A stretch of DNA of 64,000 bases from positions 48,615-112,614 of the forward strand of contig JAEUUP010000043.1 in the NCBI GenBank assembly GCA_016787525.1, in the 5' to 3' direction. This document shows positions 62,302 to 64,000 of the stretch, one piece after another. This stretch comes from Saprospiraceae bacterium. GTDB lineage: Bacteria > Bacteroidota > Bacteroidia > Chitinophagales > Saprospiraceae. The notes under the pieces are model-generated. The model did not search any database, had not been told where the DNA came from, and was given only the letters and a program-made list of their open reading frames with translations. A program made the position numbers and the translations under genes. Each line of letters starts with the position of its first letter. Positions within the stretch are counted from its first letter, which is position 1.

Positions 62302-63588
62302 ATGTACAACAGTCTTCTTAAAAAAGAGAAAAAAATAGCCGTTCTAGGCTTAGGTTATGTCGGTTTGCCTTTGGCTTTAGAGTTTGCAAAATACTTCAGC
62401 GTTGTTGGGTTCGACATCAATCAAAAACGTGTGGACTTGATGAAACAAGGCATTGACCCATCCAATGAATTAGATAGTACGGCGTTTGAAAATAAAGACA
62501 TTTTATTCACGGCCAACCTCGACGATTTGAAAAAAGCTCACTTTTTCATCGTTGCTGTACCCACAGATATTGACCATAACAAAGTGCCAAATCTTACACC
62601 CTTGAAACGCGCTTCTGAAACCATCGGCAAAGTCATTAAAAAAGGTGATTATGTCGTTTACGAGTCAACAGTTTATCCGGGTTGTACCGAAGAAGATTGT
62701 TTGCCTATTGTGGAAGAAGTGTCGGGCTTGACCTTTGGTAAAGATTTCAAAGCAGGTTACTCACCCGAACGCATCAACCCAGGTGACAAAGAGCGCACCA
62801 TTGATACCATCCTCAAAATCGTGTCTGGCTCAGATGCCGAGGCTTCAGAGGAAGTGGCAAAAGTGTATGGACACATCATCAAAGCGGGTATTTTTAAAGC
62901 AGAAAGCATCAAAGTGGCAGAAGCTGCTAAAGTGATTGAGAATACACAACGTGACCTCAACATTTCGTTGATGAATGAATTGGCAATGATTTTTGATAAA
63001 ATGGGCATTTCGACTAAGGCGGTCATCGAAGCGGCTGGGACGAAGTGGAATTTTATCAAATTACAGCCGGGGCTTGTTGGCGGACACTGTATCGGTGTTG
63101 ACCCTTACTATTTGTTGCACAAAGCCCGTCAATTGGGTGTTGAGCCACAAGTCATTGCCGCAGGCAGACGCATCAACGACGATATGCCCCGTTGGATTAC
63201 GAAACGATTGGTGCAAAACTTGATTCAGCAAGGCAGAAACCCAGGTCATTGCAAGGTTTTGGTGATGGGTATCACCTTCAAAGAGAATGTATCCGACATC
63301 CGCAATTCAAAAGTGGTTGATTTGATTCGTGAATTGATGGATTATTCTGTCAACGTACACATCGTTGACACCCACGCCTCGCCAAATGAAGTGGCGCACG
63401 AATACAAATTGACTTTAGTGGATCATATTTCAAGCGATTACGATGCCGTCATCGTTGCTGTGGCGCATGAAGATTATAAAAAACACACCCCTCAGTATTT
63501 TGCCTCCATTATGAAACCCAACGGCGTTTTAGTGGATTTAAAAGGACTCTACAAACCGTCTGACGACTATACTTATCTTCAATTGTAG
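62302..63588 (+). CDS. Nucleotide-sugar dehydrogenase (TviB/WbpO-like)
   Basis: 428 residues. The NAD-binding start is AVLGLGYVGLPLALEFAKYF, the Thr/Glu catalytic stretch is VYESTVYPGCTEEDC, and the active-site Cys lies in GGHCIGVDPYYLLHKA (near residue 258). It oxidises the C6 hydroxyl of UDP-N-acetylhexosamine to a uronic acid. With the WbpB-like dehydrogenase and the acyltransferase it forms part of a pathway to an N-acetylated uronic-acid sugar for surface polysaccharide. The 10-mer at 63488 encodes HTPQYFAS. Confidence 0.94.
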   Translation: MYNSLLKKEKKIAVLGLGYVGLPLALEFAKYFSVVGFDINQKRVDLMKQGIDPSNELDSTAFENKDILFTANLDDLKKAHFFIVAVPTDIDHNKVPNLTPLKRASETIGKVIKKGDYVVYESTVYPGCTEEDCLPIVEEVSGLTFGKDFKAGYSPERINPGDKERTIDTILKIVSGSDAEASEEVAKVYGHIIKAGIFKAESIKVAEAAKVIENTQRDLNISLMNELAMIFDKMGISTKAVIEAAGTKWNFIKLQPGLVGGHCIGVDPYYLLHKARQLGVEPQVIAAGRRINDDMPRWITKRLVQNLIQQGRNPGHCKVLVMGITFKENVSDIRNSKVVDLIRELMDYSVNVHIVDTHASPNEVAHEYKLTLVDHISSDYDAVIVAVAHEDYKKHTPQYFASIMKPNGVLVDLKGLYKPSDDYTYLQL

Positions 63589-63598
63589 TCTTATTTGA

Positions 63599-63653
63599 TG
63601 TTCGTAAACACTGACGACGAAGTTTCAAACTTCGTCGTCGGTGTTCACGAACA
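63599..63653 (+). terminator. Terminator stem whose right arm begins array 3
   Basis: GTTCGTAAACACTGACGACG and its near complement close a stem of about 25 bp around a short AGTTTCAAAC-type centre. Its right arm (GTTCACGAACAT) is the same sequence as the unit core of the following tandem array. Confidence 0.75.
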
Positions 63654-63852
63654 TTAAAGTGACGTTCACGAACATCAAAGTGACGTTCACGAACATCAAA
63701 GTGACGTTCACGAACATCAAAGTGACGTTCACGAACATTAAAGTGACGTTCACGAACATCAAAATGATGTTCACGAACATTAAAGTGACGTTCACGAACA
63801 TCAAAGTGATGTTCACGAACATCAAAGTGATGTTCACGAACATTAAAATGAT
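63643..63852. repeat. Tandem array, ten units of 21 bp
   Basis: GTTCACGAACAT recurs at 63643, 63664, 63685, 63706, 63727, 63748, 63769, 63790, 63811 and 63832. Units end in CAAAGTGAC or variants. GTTC and GAAC make each core nearly palindromic. Open frames on both strands are a consequence of the period and are not counted as genes. Confidence 0.96.
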
Positions 63853-63861
63853 ATAATTATT

Positions 63862-64000
63862 AGAGAGTGTTCACAAAACTGTGTCAATACAAAATCTAAT
63901 TACCTTTGTAAATGGAAAAGACATTTAATTTTGAGCACTACAAGAGCGAAGCAGTATCAGGACTGCTGAATGGTCAGCCGTTAACAGGAAAAGACGGAGT
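63862..64000 (+). mobile_element. Left end of an IS256-family insertion sequence
   Basis: A likely terminal inverted repeat begins near 63862 (AGAGAGTGTTCACAAAACTG) about 10 bases after array 3, followed by the start of a transposase gene. The right end is outside the window, so the inverted repeat cannot be confirmed. Confidence 0.65.
63912..64000 (+). CDS. IS256-family transposase, N-terminal part
   Basis: About 29 residues are visible from the ATG at 63912. The sequence EAVSGLLNGQPLTGKDGV matches the opening of IS256/mutator-type DDE transposases (a short helix, then L-x-G-K-D-G). The gene runs off the end of the window. Confidence 0.7.
   Translation, partial: MEKTFNFEHYKSEAVSGLLNGQPLTGKDG

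Larger units (their letters stand above)
1128..63497. repeat. Highly iterated dispersed 10-mer CCCCTCAGTA / TACTGAGGGG (64 exact copies)
   Basis: Counted by eye on both strands. CCCCTCAGTA on the plus strand starts at 1128, 2672, 5436, 5923, 10000, 11218, 12326, 13114, 14831, 19430, 25016, 26423, 27650, 28255, 35435, 35876, 36730, 38057, 40006, 40809, 41511, 43427, 45175, 45623, 46103, 47403, 50390, 50773, 52295, 52928, 53543, 54229, 57866, 59434, 60414, 60991, 62239 and 63488 (38 copies). TACTGAGGGG starts at 3148, 4058, 7747, 8795, 16531, 17285, 17645, 20759, 21807, 23128, 24566, 29424, 30620, 31080, 33478, 37792, 38215, 38864, 40573, 41943, 42152, 44128, 48340, 49090, 51910 and 56048 (26 copies). 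One-mismatch copies noticed: 4510, 6165, 16158, 24404, 31826, 35110, 36374, 48843, 55534. The C run is 4 to 8 long, and the base after TA is T in 40 copies and A in 18. Twelve copies are intergenic and 52 are coding. Function unknown. Confidence 0.97.

Noticed and set aside
1128..63497. Reading the 10-mer as a Chi site
   Set aside because: Not excluded, but the orientation split (38 to 26) is weak for a Chi-type signal, which normally favours one strand relative to replication. Kept only as an alternative in the main finding.
1128..63497. Reading the 10-mer as a transposon or insertion footprint
   Set aside because: Flanks differ at every copy, there is no target duplication, and coding frames are never shifted.
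63625..63856. Two repeat-rich open frames of about 71 residues on opposite strands
   Set aside because: They are translations of the third tandem array.

Overview
The window looks like Bacteroidota DNA, probably Cytophagales or Saprospirales. Supporting signs are type IX secretion C-terminal domains, a gliding-type C-terminal domain, SusC-like TonB receptors with a carboxypeptidase-like N-terminal domain, A-rich start sites, TAnnTTTG promoter elements and an exosortase N/VIT pair. No rRNA, tRNA or CRISPR was seen. A complete plasmid-type replication and partition module (55.4-58.6 kb) suggests that the window belongs to a large plasmid or chromid, or to a chromosome carrying an integrated plasmid.

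Layout. 0-3.6 kb: end of a T9SS-secreted protein, a 63-bp tandem array, a DUF2911 protein and a di-haem peroxidase. 3.8-6.8 kb: a flavin oxidoreductase, a DAPG-hydrolase-like enzyme and a TetR regulator sharing an operator sequence. 6.9-18.4 kb: CDF transporter, lectin, rhodanese, T9SS metalloprotease, Crp regulators, AceK and MoaA. 18.4-22.6 kb: a chromate/oxidative-stress cluster (superoxide dismutase, ChrA, DUF2490, and a ChrB-AraC fusion regulator). 23-34.8 kb: HAD phosphatase, methylglyoxal synthase, a TonB receptor, an Rpn-like nuclease and a sugar-catabolism cluster (isomerase, two Gfo/Idh dehydrogenases, MFS transporter). 35-39 kb: exosortase N with its VIT-domain substrate. 39-54.7 kb: amidohydrolase, molybdopterin oxidoreductase, BRO-N protein, thioredoxin-like protein, a very large SWIM-SNF2 helicase, a second TonB receptor and small proteins. 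54.8-58.6 kb: rep/RHH/parA with iterons. 59-63.6 kb: surface polysaccharide genes. From 63.86 kb: the left end of an IS256-family element.

The most striking signal is not a gene. The 10-mer CCCCTCAGTA (reverse complement TACTGAGGGG) occurs 64 times exactly by my count, against about 0.1 expected by chance. It is on both strands, about once per kilobase, and more evenly spaced than random. Fifty-two copies lie inside genes, in all five reading frames that avoid a stop, where they impose TEG, LRG, PSV, PQY or PLS. The density and behaviour resemble the DNA uptake sequences of Haemophilus and Neisseria or a Chi-like motif. I know of no such element described for this phylum.

The window also holds three tandem arrays with unit lengths of 21 or 63 bp, several long nested inverted repeats between genes, two related remnants of a Na/Ca antiporter gene, and an iteron copy inside a coding region.
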